This document shows, one piece after another, positions 1-9,491 of a stretch of 24,551 nt of DNA. A model generated the notes under the pieces. That model was not told the DNA's origin. It ran no database searches and was given only the letters and a program-made list of their open reading frames with translations. Position 1 is the first letter of the stretch; each line of letters opens with the position of its first letter. A program made the translations under genes and the position numbers. The stretch lies in the IMG/VR virus record IMGVR_UViG_3300008459_000371, positions 1-24,551 of that record; one strand, given 5' to 3'. Source of the DNA: a virus.

Positions 1-600
1 GAAGTATGTTACTCCAGTAGGTACGTCAATAGTGTTACCACTTATAGTATTTGCACCACCGATTTGAATTCTGGTAAGTGTTTTTGGTAATGAAGAAAGT
101 AAACCTGTTATAGTGTGGCCCGATGTTTCGTAACCTTCTTCATTATCAATTGTAAGTTCCACCAATGGTCTTCCGCTAAGACTACTTGTATTTCCACTAA
201 CAATACTTTGTCCATATATATTAAGACTTGTTATTCCTGTCGGTACATTTGCAATATCACCAAACATATATGCAGAACCTTGTATACCAAAATTTGTCAT
301 TCCTGTTGGTATGTGGCTCGTAGATCCTGAAATAGTATTAAAACCATATATTCTACTAATTTGAAGTGATCTTGGGTAATCCGAAATTAGACCCGTTACT
401 GTATTAACACCCCAAATATCAAGTACTGTTACTCCGGTAGGGAATTGATTTGTGTTACCTGTTATATATACTCCGGTATAAAATCTACCATCCGTTAGAT
501 TTCTTGGTAAATCAGCGGTGCCACCACTAATATACGCGTTATTAATTGTTAATGTTAATGTGGTTGGGGATAACCTTCCCGGTAATTGAGATACAAGTCC
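1..600 (-). repeat. Tandem 22-residue LRR-like protein repeats
   Basis: This part of the left-edge gene encodes consecutive repeats, mostly 22 residues long, from residue 280 on. Examples are G-N-T-N-Q-F-P-T-G-V-T-V-L-D-I-W-G and G-L-L-S-S-L-P-K-T-L-T-R-I-Q-I-G-G. A conserved Pro sits at repeat position 7, Gly at positions 1 and 17, and aliphatic residues at the inward-facing positions. One repeat carries an extra 8 or so residues (around E-E-G-Y-E-T-S-G). The pattern fits a right-handed solenoid related to BspA-type leucine-rich repeats. The array continues past the window. Confidence 0.7.
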
Positions 601-1437
601 TGTTGTTTTACCATGAGTTCTAGTTATATATAATCTAGCCCTTTCTAATTTTCTCGCTTCGGATGTATCTACCGTGTATGCATTTGTTGTTGGGGTGGCG
701 GCGGATATATCGAATCTTTCTACGTCACTTAAATCAATAGATTTTAATTTCACTAAACCAGTATATGGACTTGAATACGTGTGAGATACAGTTGTAGAAC
801 CGCCAGTTGTGGTATATATATTCTCATCACCATCACCCCAATTTATCGCCAAACGATTCGTATATGACTCTAAATTAATTTGATTAAATGATGTTATCGA
901 TGTTGCAGAGAACACCATTGTTTCATAAACTGTTGTTGAACCAGTTACGGTACAACCAGATACTGAAGTATCAGTAACACTAACAGTGTATGTTCCACCA
1001 GATAATCCCGTAATAGTCTGACCTGTTTGACCATTATTCCACAAGATAGAAACAGGACCATGATTTTTTGTATATGTTACAGTTGCACTTGCGGTTCCAC
1101 CAGATGTTAAAATTTCTGTTGACGAGACACTAATTTCTAAATCACAATCATTTATAAGTCCATTATAAACAGTCGTTGCCGAGAATTCACAATATTCACC
1201 GCCACAATCAGGTTCATTTACTAAAACTTGATATAATTGTTCTTTACATCCTTCATCAGATACAATTCTTAACCAAATAGTATTGTACGATGCTTTATAC
1301 GTATCATCTACAGTAAATGAACAAGAAGTTGTTTGTGCGCTACAAATAATTCCACTTGTTGAACCTGATGTACTTCCAGTATACACATTGTGTGGATATA
1401 TTGTTGGTTGAAACTGTATTGATACTAAATTTGACAT
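1..1437 (-). CDS. Tail surface/adhesion protein with SprB-like, PKD-like and LRR-like repeats (3' end cut by window)
   Basis: This reading frame is open from an ATG at 1437 to the window edge, giving 479 residues with no stop, so the C-terminus is missing. Residues about 98-172 resemble the SprB repeat of flavobacterial gliding adhesins: a W-N-N-G-Q-T core at about 138-143, then L-S-G-G-T-Y-T-V-S-V-T-D and a Cys. Residues about 190-240 contain I-N-W-G-D-G (W200) followed by a S-H-T-Y segment, typical of a PKD/Ig-like beta sandwich. From about residue 280 to the edge there are at least eight LRR-like repeats of mostly 22 residues, of the type G-x-T-s-x-l-P-x-g-[VIL]-T-x-l-x-I-x-G-x-N-T-[IV]-[ST]. 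It is the most downstream gene seen in the baseplate operon, 19 bp after the 770-residue gene. The inferred role is a host-facing tail or baseplate appendage, possibly receptor-binding. The domain resemblances are read by eye and the exact family is unproven. Confidence 0.8.
   Translation of the reverse strand, partial: MSNLVSIQFQPTIYPHNVYTGSTSGSTSGIICSAQTTSCSFTVDDTYKASYNTIWLRIVSDEGCKEQLYQVLVNEPDCGGEYCEFSATTVYNGLINDCDLEISVSSTEILTSGGTASATVTYTKNHGPVSILWNNGQTGQTITGLSGGTYTVSVTDTSVSGCTVTGSTTVYETMVFSATSITSFNQINLESYTNRLAINWGDGDENIYTTTGGSTTVSHTYSSPYTGLVKLKSIDLSDVERFDISAATPTTNAYTVDTSEARKLERARLYITRTHGKTTGLVSQLPGRLSPTTLTLTINNAYISGGTADLPRNLTDGRFYTGVYITGNTNQFPTGVTVLDIWGVNTVTGLISDYPRSLQISRIYGFNTISGSTSHIPTGMTNFGIQGSAYMFGDIANVPTGITSLNIYGQSIVSGNTSSLSGRPLVELTIDNEEGYETSGHTITGLLSSLPKTLTRIQIGGANTISGNTIDVPTGVTYF
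922..1146 (-). other. SprB-like repeat domain within the left-edge tail protein
   Basis: Residues about 98-172 match the general SprB repeat layout known from Bacteroidota surface adhesins: a beta strand, then W-N-N-G-Q-T, then I-T-G-L-S-G-G-T-Y-T-V-S-V-T-D, then S-G-C-T-V-T and a final strand ending in E. A single copy is visible. The match is by eye and has not been scored against a profile. Confidence 0.6.
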
Positions 1438-1456
1438 TTATATTTTATTTTTTTTA

Positions 1457-3769
1457 TTATGTACATCCTGATAACACTGTTGCACCCGAATCTAAATATT
1501 CTACTTTTATTGAGTATGTGTCCACAGTTAATCCACTGAAAATACCACTATAATAATTATTAAACGGTGGACTATACGTATCAAAATCATCAACATTCAA
1601 TCCAGAATCTAACGCAGATACTTTGATTGTTGCAATATTTGGGTTATTTTTTACTGAATCAACTATATTGACTTCATAATTTATTTGCGTTGTGCTTGGC
1701 GATGTCTTTGTAATTGTTGGACAAGTTAATGTATATGTAATTGGACAACCTGACACCCCTTCATATGTACTACCAGTTGCAACAGTATCAGGAAATGGTG
1801 CGATATATTGATCAAGATTAGATGTATTATCTATAATTGTACCTGTTGGTAAACCTGTGTTTATATTATATAATTGTAGTTCATCTACAACAACATTACC
1901 AGTATTACTATTACCAACACTGTTATTATAAAAAACTATTTTACCATCTGTATTCCATGAACCACCACCCCAATAAGGATTACCACCATCCGGACCCATT
2001 AAACTATTATTACCATATTCATCAGTCACTATATCTAATCTCTGTAAGGTATAACCTGTTATCAATCTTTTAATTTCAAAAGTATCTCTATCTACTTCGT
2101 ATGTTTTTTTAATTGCGGTTACGTCTCCATTTACGTTATTTGTAATCGCGACTCCAAAATATAGTTTATCAGAAACAGGGTCAATTGAAAAATATACCAC
2201 AGGTCTAGAATCTGAATATTTTGATTCCATAACATTTTTGAAATCAAATATTTTCAATACTGTTGCGGATTCATAGTTTGAACTTGGTTGAAATACCCAT
2301 GTAAATCCTCCACCGATATCACTAACATATACTTTATTTTTAACTTTGTCATAAAATATACTTTGCCAATACCTACCACCCAAACCAGTAGTACCAGTTG
2401 TACTTTGACCTGTTAATATAATTGTTGATTGATAATTAAAATCACTGTCAAATATATAGATATTACCAGTCGAACTTGCACCTGCGGAAGATACAAACCA
2501 ATATCTCGTTTCACTTAAAGTAGTTCCTGTATTAACTTCAACACCAACAGGAACAAATCCCGCAAAGAAATGGTCAAACTCAGTTAATCCAGACAAAACA
2601 GTTGGTGTTGTTCCACTTGGATTAATTCTATCAACTCTTATCAAATCAGTATGAGTTGCAGTAACTGCCGATGTTGAACCTACAAAAATGTTACTATATA
2701 TATAATTGTCAGTATAAAATAATAATCCTCTCTTATAATCGGTATTACTACCATATGGAATATGTTGAATAGTGTTTCCCGTAATATCGTAAATAATCAT
2801 ACCATTTACCACTGTTGGTGCCGGACCATCACTTTTACCAACAAAATAAATTCTTTTATATATTGTGTCTATAAATGTACTATATAATTTATTTGCTCTA
2901 AGATGACTAGTATATCCTGTAGCACCTGTAATATATGTGACAGCACTTTCACTTGTATTTCCTGTAGATGGGTTAAACCAATAAATGTTACCATCAAGAT
3001 AATTATCCGCATCGGCAACCCAAACTTTATCTGTATCACTATCGTACCATACATTATATGGTGTAGAAATTCCTGTTAATTGATATGTAATTTCAAATTC
3101 AGGTTCAACTTCACAGTAATAAGTATACGGTCTCCATTCATAACCCGCACCTCCACTACAACATAAACATATTGATTTAACTTCAAATCCACCTTGTCTT
3201 TTTGGTTGATTTAAATAACAAGGACAGTTATCTGTTGTACCAGTTAAAAAACCATCACTATGTACAACAAAGAAGTAAATTAATGTTGGTGTTTCGGTTT
3301 CACCAGATGTTTGATAAATTACCTTAGTTGACGGATTAGTCGTTGCTGTTGTTATAAATGTCGCACCAGTTATATGGTGTGTTGTTCCGGAATATATGTA
3401 ATATGAATTAGGAATACCGTTTATTACTGATGAATGATTACCATTCGGTGATGTTAAATCAATTAATTGGATTTGATAATCACCACAACTACAAGTACTA
3501 GCAGAAATAGTAAAATTAATATGGTCATAACAATCATAAAATTTACTATCGTGTGTTACTATCTGAGTAATCACATATTGACCCGTAATTAAATCTGTTA
3601 ATTTAACATAATAAAGAGTATCAAATTCTAAATTACCTATTGTAACATTATTTGTTCCCGCACTTTGAAAACTATGAAACGTATATGTACCTGCATAGGT
3701 ATTTGTCCTATACTCTACTTTATAGTTGTGTGTGAATGTTACATTATATATTCTTACGTTTAATCCCAT
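1457..3769 (-). CDS. Tail/baseplate protein with FN3-like ends and a probable beta-propeller
   Basis: This is a 770-residue protein whose ATG (3769) follows an A/T-only leader, 19 bp after the 1585-residue gene. Residues 1-80 look like a fibronectin type III domain, with alternating Y/V/T strands and a Y-Y-V-K-L strand. A Cys-rich link at about 150-215 includes N-C-P-C and C-L-C-C-S-G. Residues about 225-560 hold strands of the form [KR]-[VIL]-Y-[VF]-x-[DG], such as D-K-V-W-V-A-D-A-D, K-R-I-Y-F-V-G, N-K-V-Y-V-S-D-I-G and D-K-L-Y-F-G-V. These are typical blades of NHL/SMP-like beta-propellers. A second Ig/FN3-like domain closes the protein. No catalytic motif is recognised. From its place in the operon it is probably an outer tail component that contacts sugars or proteins on the host, but that function is inferred. 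Confidence 0.75.
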   Translation of the reverse strand: MGLNVRIYNVTFTHNYKVEYRTNTYAGTYTFHSFQSAGTNNVTIGNLEFDTLYYVKLTDLITGQYVITQIVTHDSKFYDCYDHINFTISASTCSCGDYQIQLIDLTSPNGNHSSVINGIPNSYYIYSGTTHHITGATFITTATTNPSTKVIYQTSGETETPTLIYFFVVHSDGFLTGTTDNCPCYLNQPKRQGGFEVKSICLCCSGGAGYEWRPYTYYCEVEPEFEITYQLTGISTPYNVWYDSDTDKVWVADADNYLDGNIYWFNPSTGNTSESAVTYITGATGYTSHLRANKLYSTFIDTIYKRIYFVGKSDGPAPTVVNGMIIYDITGNTIQHIPYGSNTDYKRGLLFYTDNYIYSNIFVGSTSAVTATHTDLIRVDRINPSGTTPTVLSGLTEFDHFFAGFVPVGVEVNTGTTLSETRYWFVSSAGASSTGNIYIFDSDFNYQSTIILTGQSTTGTTGLGGRYWQSIFYDKVKNKVYVSDIGGGFTWVFQPSSNYESATVLKIFDFKNVMESKYSDSRPVVYFSIDPVSDKLYFGVAITNNVNGDVTAIKKTYEVDRDTFEIKRLITGYTLQRLDIVTDEYGNNSLMGPDGGNPYWGGGSWNTDGKIVFYNNSVGNSNTGNVVVDELQLYNINTGLPTGTIIDNTSNLDQYIAPFPDTVATGSTYEGVSGCPITYTLTCPTITKTSPSTTQINYEVNIVDSVKNNPNIATIKVSALDSGLNVDDFDTYSPPFNNYYSGIFSGLTVDTYSIKVEYLDSGATVLSGCT

Positions 3770-3788
3770 TATTAGAATTTATATTTTT

Positions 3789-6700
3789 TTAAGTTATTAC
3801 TTCATAGTTACAAGCAACTGTACAATTATTTGAACCTGTTGGTACAACAGTTATAGCAGCAAAACCACTACTACCAGCTAAAATTTTATATACTGTGGTT
3901 TGTGGTGCGGGACTACCGATTTGAATCGCATAACTGTTTATTGTTAGTGTTGTATACGAACCAACAACTATTTGACCCACATTACTTCCACAATCATCAC
4001 AAGACCTCATTTCTGCCAAATAAATATATGTTGGTGAAATAGAAGTCGCTGTTGGTGTTGGCGTTGGCGTCGCAGTAGGTGTAGGTGTTGGCGTCGGTGT
4101 TGTTGTTGCTTTAGGTGGTATTGTTGGTGTTGGTGTTATAGTTGGTGTCGGTGTTGGTGTTGGTGTATTTGTTGGTGTTGGTGTAGGTGTACTAGTCGGT
4201 GTATTAGTTGGTGTTGGTGTTGCAGTTGGAGTCGGAGTTGGTGTTGGGGTTGGAGTTGGTGTTGGAACAACACATGTAACAACAGGTGTTCCTGTACAAG
4301 TACCGGTATAAATAGGTCTTGCCAACGAACCAACTGCAGGAACTGTTGAACAATTTTCACTGTCAGTATAGAATTGTTCAGCACTGAATGACAACGATGT
4401 GTTATGTAATTGATAATTATGTTGTACAATTGGTTGGTGGTCATCATTACCATTAAACACAACTAAATCACCGATTGACTGTCCTGTCACATTAAAATTA
4501 TAATAAAAACTAAAGTCACAATAATTTAAATCAACCGCAATAACTTCTATTGGGTAACCATTTCTATCAATTAAGAAATCGCCTCTGTAATATTTGTAAT
4601 AATCCTCAGGATAATCACAACAAGGTTCAATTGGTTCGTCTTGTCTAACTTGTAAATCTTCAGGAAATCTTTCATCAAAGAAATAGTTTGTATTAATTAC
4701 ACTACCATTGCTAATAATTTTATTTGTATAAACTCTAAATTTACTAGTTGGTAAAACTTCAAACACTGTATATGTGTTGTTTACAGTTAAACCGGTAATT
4801 AATGATTTTTTAATTGAACTTAAACAATCGATGTGATTCACATAACCAACTGAATAATCGTAACTAAATGAATATCCACTTTCAGGTGCAACAACAAATG
4901 AATGATTAGATAAACTTGTACACGGTTTATATTCCGCCATTATTAACCAATTAGTAATATTAATATCTTGTACGTTAACAATTTCTAATTCACCAGATAT
5001 TAAAAAATCTTCTAAAGTTTGATTAGTGAAAGTTCCATTAGCAAATTCCAATAAGACATTAGCAATATTACTTTGTTCAATTCTTATTATTTTAGAATCG
5101 TTTTTAAGTCCGTAATTGTACGAACTTAATATTTCAGTATTTGATACTAATGTATATCCAGTATAATCGTCACACCATGTCACGCCAGTCTGTAAATCAA
5201 TATCATATCCTTCATTGTTATCATAAGAAGAAATATAAAATTCTTGATAATGGCTTCTAGCCGGAACATATGGGTCGTGTTCCGCCTTTAATTGCCAACC
5301 TTTAAAACGAACTCTAGATTCACAATTCGCTCCGTCTAAAACACTAATGGTAAAATCGTCATTTTCTGTAACGCCTGTTATTTGAAAAGTACATCCACTT
5401 ATGTATTGTAAACTATATCCCGAAACAAAATTTATGTTTAAGTTAGTTCCGGTTAAACAATCTGTGTATATATGTACCGGCCAACCATCTTGACTATTTT
5501 GTAATCCAACCGCATTTTCTAATTCAATTACTAAATTACCGGTTAATAAACAATCTTCAGTGCCTCCTTCATAAACATCACAACCACTTATTAAATTTAC
5601 GTTTAACCCACAAGTTGATGGTGTAGTCAAATATTCCGCATTAAACATATAATCTAAATAATCGTTTACTGAACAATCATTTGTACCATATTTTATAGAT
5701 GTTATTTCTATTTTATCAATACCGTCTGTATCTACAAAAATATTATAAGTTAAAAGTGGTTTAGGTACTTGTGGACATGAACTATTTCCCGTTTCTGCGG
5801 TATATGGAGCATAACTATCAATACAACCGGGTTCATCCATAGTTTCTGAAGTATTGATATAATCATCAATTAAATTTGATAATGCGGTTATCCATAATTG
5901 TTTGATTTTCGTTACGTCAGGATTAATATATTGTTTGTAATCACAAATTAACGCCAAATTTACTGGATCATTATTTGTTAAACTGGTACATCCTGTCATA
6001 GGGAATGGGTCAAATAATTGAGCACTATTTGTTGTGTTTGATGTCCCACTTATTATAACAGAATAATTTGTTCCTGAATAAACAACATCATCAATAATGA
6101 TTACAGGATAATAAGTTACTCCGGTCAACTTAATTAAACCTCTAAAATTTTCTTCTGAACCTAATAATGTTTCTAAATCTTCTTCAATCGCTGTTTCAAA
6201 ATCAGGAAATAATTCTTCAATAAACTTTTTAGGTTGACAACCAAATCTATATGGATATTTTGGTCTACCTAATACACCATTATCAATCACATTTCCACCT
6301 AACCATTGTGTTGTAGCAGGAATAAACTGGTCAATCATTTGTGTCCAGTATGGACTCATTCGATTTATATATTCTTCTACGTCAATAAAATTAAATGGGG
6401 TATATGTTGTTCTTGAAAGATAATCTCTAAAGACATCTTCCAATATTATATAATTCTTTTTATATCTTATTTTATGTGAGTTCTTTATAAGTCTACTTAA
6501 AACTTCATTTAGATACTCAGCAAAAGTTACTCCTGTTTGTGGATATAATGTTGTGGTACCGAATGTTAATTCTAAGTTTCTAGATTTTCTATAGATGTCA
6601 TAATCAACAGTTCTTGATGCTGAAAGATACAGTTGTATGTTTTTTCTATTTAAAACAAAATATGAACTTTCACCAAAAATTTCACTCTTTCTATTATCTA

Positions 6701-8546
6701 TATCCGCTTCTAATTCATAACCAGTATCTAATCCAGGTAATGTTCTAAAAACATCAAAGTATTCTTCACCATATGTATATGGTTTCATTTTTGTCTTTAA
6801 TGTTTTTGTTCTACCAGTTGTAATTGAATTATCAACATCAAGTATATCTCTCGATCTATGGTCAATTGTTATATCATACCAACCTGCACCTTTTTCAAAA
6901 AAGATGTCGTTTGCTTCACTAAACGCTTTTCTTGGATAACCTGTACCTTCTTCAACAGGATACTCATCTCTAGTATATGTTGTTGAAGAAGTAATTACTG
7001 TATTAGTATATGTGTACGCACTTGGAATAAATGTTGCAGTCGTTAAATTTTTGACACCTAATGTTACATCATAAATGTCTTGGTCAATATCAAACGATTT
7101 TGGAAATGATGTTACATTATAAACATATTCATCAAATTGAATCATTGGTTCAGGTGCACCGATAAATTTTAAGAAAAATTCAATACATGATCTTGTTCCT
7201 TTTGATTTATATAAGTAAGCAAGATTAATGAGTATTCTTCTGTAAAATTCATATTCTGCTTCAATTTGATTATACCCTAAATTAACTCCGGTGTACTGTG
7301 AATCAATTCTTGTATATAAAATTTGGTCTAAGCTTTGTTCATCAAATAATTTAATTGTTGATAGACCTAACGTATTTGCTAAATTTTTTAAAAGTACGTC
7401 TGGTAAATTATTAATACCATCATAAGACACATTACGCATGTACGCGATATTGTCAATATATTTTTTTACTGTATCAAAACTTTGTCCATACAACTGAAAA
7501 ACAGATTCCGCCTTCTTTTCTTCTGTATCAAACTCATAAAGTTGAGGTGATGACATAAATCTAACAAATAAGTTAGATTTATAATCGTCTATTTGGTCTG
7601 CAACATCAATTAAATCTGTGACATATTTTTCATAATTAACACCAAGTATTTCAATATTCCATCCATCTCTCGATATTGGCCAATTATATTCTACTGTTGC
7701 TAAAATGGTTTTTGAATTATCGGAATTGTCTTTAGGTATTAAAAACGGAGCGTTATATTTTGGTGTGGTTTCTCTATTTAATAATATTTCTTCTAAATCA
7801 TCTAAACCATTAAAAAATTCTTCCGTTATTGAATCAGTTGGTCTAATCAAATAATTTCCCGTATATGCTGTAAGATTAGGGAAAGGTTGACCATTTACCT
7901 TGATTTTTATTTTATTTACCGCATTTGGTTCTACGTAATTTATAATACCATATGTTACACCATTTATATCAATCACATAATTTTTATATGAAGAATAAAA
8001 ATTTCTTATTTCATTATCTGAGTCTGGTATAATGTTACTTTTTGGTGTAGAAAAAACAACATCAATTGGATTAAAAAACAACGATGTTTGTATAAAGAAT
8101 TCAGTGGTTTTTAAATTATTGTCATAAACAATATTTTCCGCACTATAAGGACTCGCACTAGATGGTTTATTTTTATCAACTAAAACCGCTGCCGGATATT
8201 TTTTTATTATTCTTGATAATGAAACTAATAATCTTTCTTTTAAGGAACCAAATAAAGATTTACCCGCATCATTCTTACTACCTTTAAATTTTACTTCTTC
8301 TTCTTTTTGTTTTTTAGACTGAGTTGTTACTGATTTGGTTTCCTCCTTTAAATCATCAAGAGTTAAAAAATCTGAGAATGTACCTGTTCTAAATTTTTTA
8401 CTGTCTTTTTCAGGGATAACTTTATCTAAAATAAAATTAGTATTAGTTAATTGACTAGTACCATCGGTAATTTGATTACCAACTAAACTATCACTGAATG
8501 TTTGTGCCCCACTTGCGGCTTTACTTGGTACTATATATTTGGCCAT
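3789..8546 (-). CDS. Baseplate wedge gp7/tail protein I-like protein with Thr-Pro linker and C-terminal tip domain
   Basis: This 1585-residue protein has an N-terminal half that looks like a baseplate wedge component. Residues 435-467 carry the hallmark of the P2 gpI/T4 gp7 group: an [11 protein letters not shown] helix, then K-S-K-G-T at 447-451, then a helix ending in F-I-G-A-P. T4 gp7 is 1032 residues, so this is longer and appears extended at the C-terminus. Residues about 880-1420 are beta-rich, Cys-containing Ig-like material. Residues 1428-1501 are an almost pure Thr-Pro linker, followed by an 84-residue tip domain with C-D-D-C and two later Cys. Its ATG overlaps the stop of the 306-residue gene by one base (TAATG), so the two are probably translationally coupled. 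The likely role is a wedge protein that also displays a flexible, host-facing domain. The gp7/gpI assignment rests on the motif and on position downstream of gp25 and gp6. Confidence 0.75.
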   Translation of the reverse strand: MAKYIVPSKAASGAQTFSDSLVGNQITDGTSQLTNTNFILDKVIPEKDSKKFRTGTFSDFLTLDDLKEETKSVTTQSKKQKEEEVKFKGSKNDAGKSLFGSLKERLLVSLSRIIKKYPAAVLVDKNKPSSASPYSAENIVYDNNLKTTEFFIQTSLFFNPIDVVFSTPKSNIIPDSDNEIRNFYSSYKNYVIDINGVTYGIINYVEPNAVNKIKIKVNGQPFPNLTAYTGNYLIRPTDSITEEFFNGLDDLEEILLNRETTPKYNAPFLIPKDNSDNSKTILATVEYNWPISRDGWNIEILGVNYEKYVTDLIDVADQIDDYKSNLFVRFMSSPQLYEFDTEEKKAESVFQLYGQSFDTVKKYIDNIAYMRNVSYDGINNLPDVLLKNLANTLGLSTIKLFDEQSLDQILYTRIDSQYTGVNLGYNQIEAEYEFYRRILINLAYLYKSKGTRSCIEFFLKFIGAPEPMIQFDEYVYNVTSFPKSFDIDQDIYDVTLGVKNLTTATFIPSAYTYTNTVITSSTTYTRDEYPVEEGTGYPRKAFSEANDIFFEKGAGWYDITIDHRSRDILDVDNSITTGRTKTLKTKMKPYTYGEEYFDVFRTLPGLDTGYELEADIDNRKSEIFGESSYFVLNRKNIQLYLSASRTVDYDIYRKSRNLELTFGTTTLYPQTGVTFAEYLNEVLSRLIKNSHKIRYKKNYIILEDVFRDYLSRTTYTPFNFIDVEEYINRMSPYWTQMIDQFIPATTQWLGGNVIDNGVLGRPKYPYRFGCQPKKFIEELFPDFETAIEEDLETLLGSEENFRGLIKLTGVTYYPVIIIDDVVYSGTNYSVIISGTSNTTNSAQLFDPFPMTGCTSLTNNDPVNLALICDYKQYINPDVTKIKQLWITALSNLIDDYINTSETMDEPGCIDSYAPYTAETGNSSCPQVPKPLLTYNIFVDTDGIDKIEITSIKYGTNDCSVNDYLDYMFNAEYLTTPSTCGLNVNLISGCDVYEGGTEDCLLTGNLVIELENAVGLQNSQDGWPVHIYTDCLTGTNLNINFVSGYSLQYISGCTFQITGVTENDDFTISVLDGANCESRVRFKGWQLKAEHDPYVPARSHYQEFYISSYDNNEGYDIDLQTGVTWCDDYTGYTLVSNTEILSSYNYGLKNDSKIIRIEQSNIANVLLEFANGTFTNQTLEDFLISGELEIVNVQDINITNWLIMAEYKPCTSLSNHSFVVAPESGYSFSYDYSVGYVNHIDCLSSIKKSLITGLTVNNTYTVFEVLPTSKFRVYTNKIISNGSVINTNYFFDERFPEDLQVRQDEPIEPCCDYPEDYYKYYRGDFLIDRNGYPIEVIAVDLNYCDFSFYYNFNVTGQSIGDLVVFNGNDDHQPIVQHNYQLHNTSLSFSAEQFYTDSENCSTVPAVGSLARPIYTGTCTGTPVVTCVVPTPTPTPTPTPTPTATPTPTNTPTSTPTPTPTNTPTPTPTPTITPTPTIPPKATTTPTPTPTPTATPTPTPTATSISPTYIYLAEMRSCDDCGSNVGQIVVGSYTTLTINSYAIQIGSPAPQTTVYKILAGSSGFAAITVVPTGSNNCTVACNYEVIT
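4044..4265 (-). repeat. Thr-Pro coding repeat (about 74 residues, hexanucleotide-based)
   Basis: Residues 1428-1501 of the 1585-residue gene are (PT)n, broken by occasional A, N, S, I and one P-P-K-A-T-T-T interruption. On the plus strand the DNA is runs of GGTGTT/GGTGTC/GGCGTT hexamers, with enough third-position variation that it is not a perfect microsatellite. Such Pro-Thr stretches act as extended, protease-resistant spacers in secreted proteins. The interrupted hexamer structure could allow length change by slippage or recombination. Confidence 0.9.
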
Positions 8547-9466
8547 TATATTGTTGTAATAGTGTCAAAGTTTAGTGTTTCGTCAATATCTGTTCTCTGT
8601 TCACGAACTTCGTACAACGTTTCGTTAAATTCATCCTTAACTTCATATAGGTTGTATTGCTTATAGATATTGTTGTTATTATCATAAATCGTATAAATAC
8701 CGGAAGATACCGCCTTAGTTTGATTACCATACAACGCATTCGCCAATGTAGACGCATCATGTTCAACCATTTCTATCTCAATAGTTGTTGGGTTCACAAA
8801 AGTATTTGTAAGTATAATTTTTTGTGATGGTGAACCAATAAATGGTACTGTATTAGGTTTATTTGACGGAGCGGATGATGGTGTTACAGTTAAAAACATC
8901 AAATTTGTCGCTTGTTCGGTATATTGATACCTTATAGATTTTTGTGTCGTACTTGTTAGATTTGATACAATAGGTGTACAATAAAAAGATGATGTAACTA
9001 TTCTATAAAAGTTAGGTATTTTCTTATTATCTACCGTGTTTATATATTCAACTCTATATCCAACTAATCCTTGAGGTGTAAATTTATTCCTATCTTCAGA
9101 TGGTATGTTACTTAAGTCAATAATTAGTCCTCTTACCGATGGTAATGACGCCAAAATACCGCAATCAGAAATCGTAGTTCTGATTTGTTTTGGTCTAATA
9201 TGTAGTGTATATATACCTAAATCTGAAAAGTCATCTGCACTTAATTTTAAATTATATAAACCACCCAAAATTTCAACATTAGGTGCATTTGTGTCATTTG
9301 TTGTATTTGCATTATGAAAAACAGGGGTCAATATATCCTCTGAATTTAATTTTTTCATTGTTACCGGTGAAGTAGATGTCCTTTCAGAAACATAATGAAA
9401 TATTATTTCAACATCCGCTGGTGAAACATCTGAAGGTCTTACTATACCATATGATCCTACTGCCAT
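8546..9466 (-). CDS. Conserved-looking baseplate/tail structural protein, family not recognised
   Basis: This 306-residue protein has no family I can name. It starts [11 protein letters not shown] and continues with beta-rich sequence. [11 protein letters not shown]...G-I-Y-T-L-H-I-R-P segment at about 70-92 looks like an Ig-like domain edge, and [17 protein letters not shown] follows. The C-terminal part (about 255-300) is rich in Y, E and N and could form a small sheet that docks on a partner. There is no signal peptide or membrane segment. The start follows a 25-bp A/T leader after the 372-residue gene, and the stop overlaps the ATG of the gp7/gpI-like gene, so the two products are probably made in fixed ratio. 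A baseplate accessory role is inferred from context only. Confidence 0.7.
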   Translation of the reverse strand: MAVGSYGIVRPSDVSPADVEIIFHYVSERTSTSPVTMKKLNSEDILTPVFHNANTTNDTNAPNVEILGGLYNLKLSADDFSDLGIYTLHIRPKQIRTTISDCGILASLPSVRGLIIDLSNIPSEDRNKFTPQGLVGYRVEYINTVDNKKIPNFYRIVTSSFYCTPIVSNLTSTTQKSIRYQYTEQATNLMFLTVTPSSAPSNKPNTVPFIGSPSQKIILTNTFVNPTTIEIEMVEHDASTLANALYGNQTKAVSSGIYTIYDNNNNIYKQYNLYEVKDEFNETLYEVREQRTDIDETLNFDTITTI

Positions 9467-9491
9467 AAACTTTTATTAATAAATATGATTT

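Noticed and set aside
115-330. Plus-strand open frame with many Cys/Ile/Thr
   Set aside because: It is antisense to the LRR-like repeats of the left-edge gene, and its periodic look reflects the repeat on the other strand.
1-3769. Diversity-generating retroelement variable region at the tail tip
   Set aside because: No reverse transcriptase, template repeat or C-type lectin-like variable region is visible in the window.
3776-3783. TATAAATT before the 770-residue gene, similar to the T4 late promoter TATAAATA
   Set aside because: It is only 6 bases before the ATG, which would leave no leader. Similar A/T words are everywhere in this DNA, so no promoter can be claimed.
4044-4265. CRISPR-like or intergenic minisatellite interpretation of the GGTGTT array
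   Set aside because: There are no unique spacers and the array is in frame within a gene, coding for Thr-Pro.
4136-4462. A 108-codon minus-strand open frame rich in H, Q and L over the Thr-Pro repeat
   Set aside because: It is the shifted frame of the (ACN CCN)n repeat and lies wholly inside the 1585-residue gene. The composition is an artefact of the repeat.
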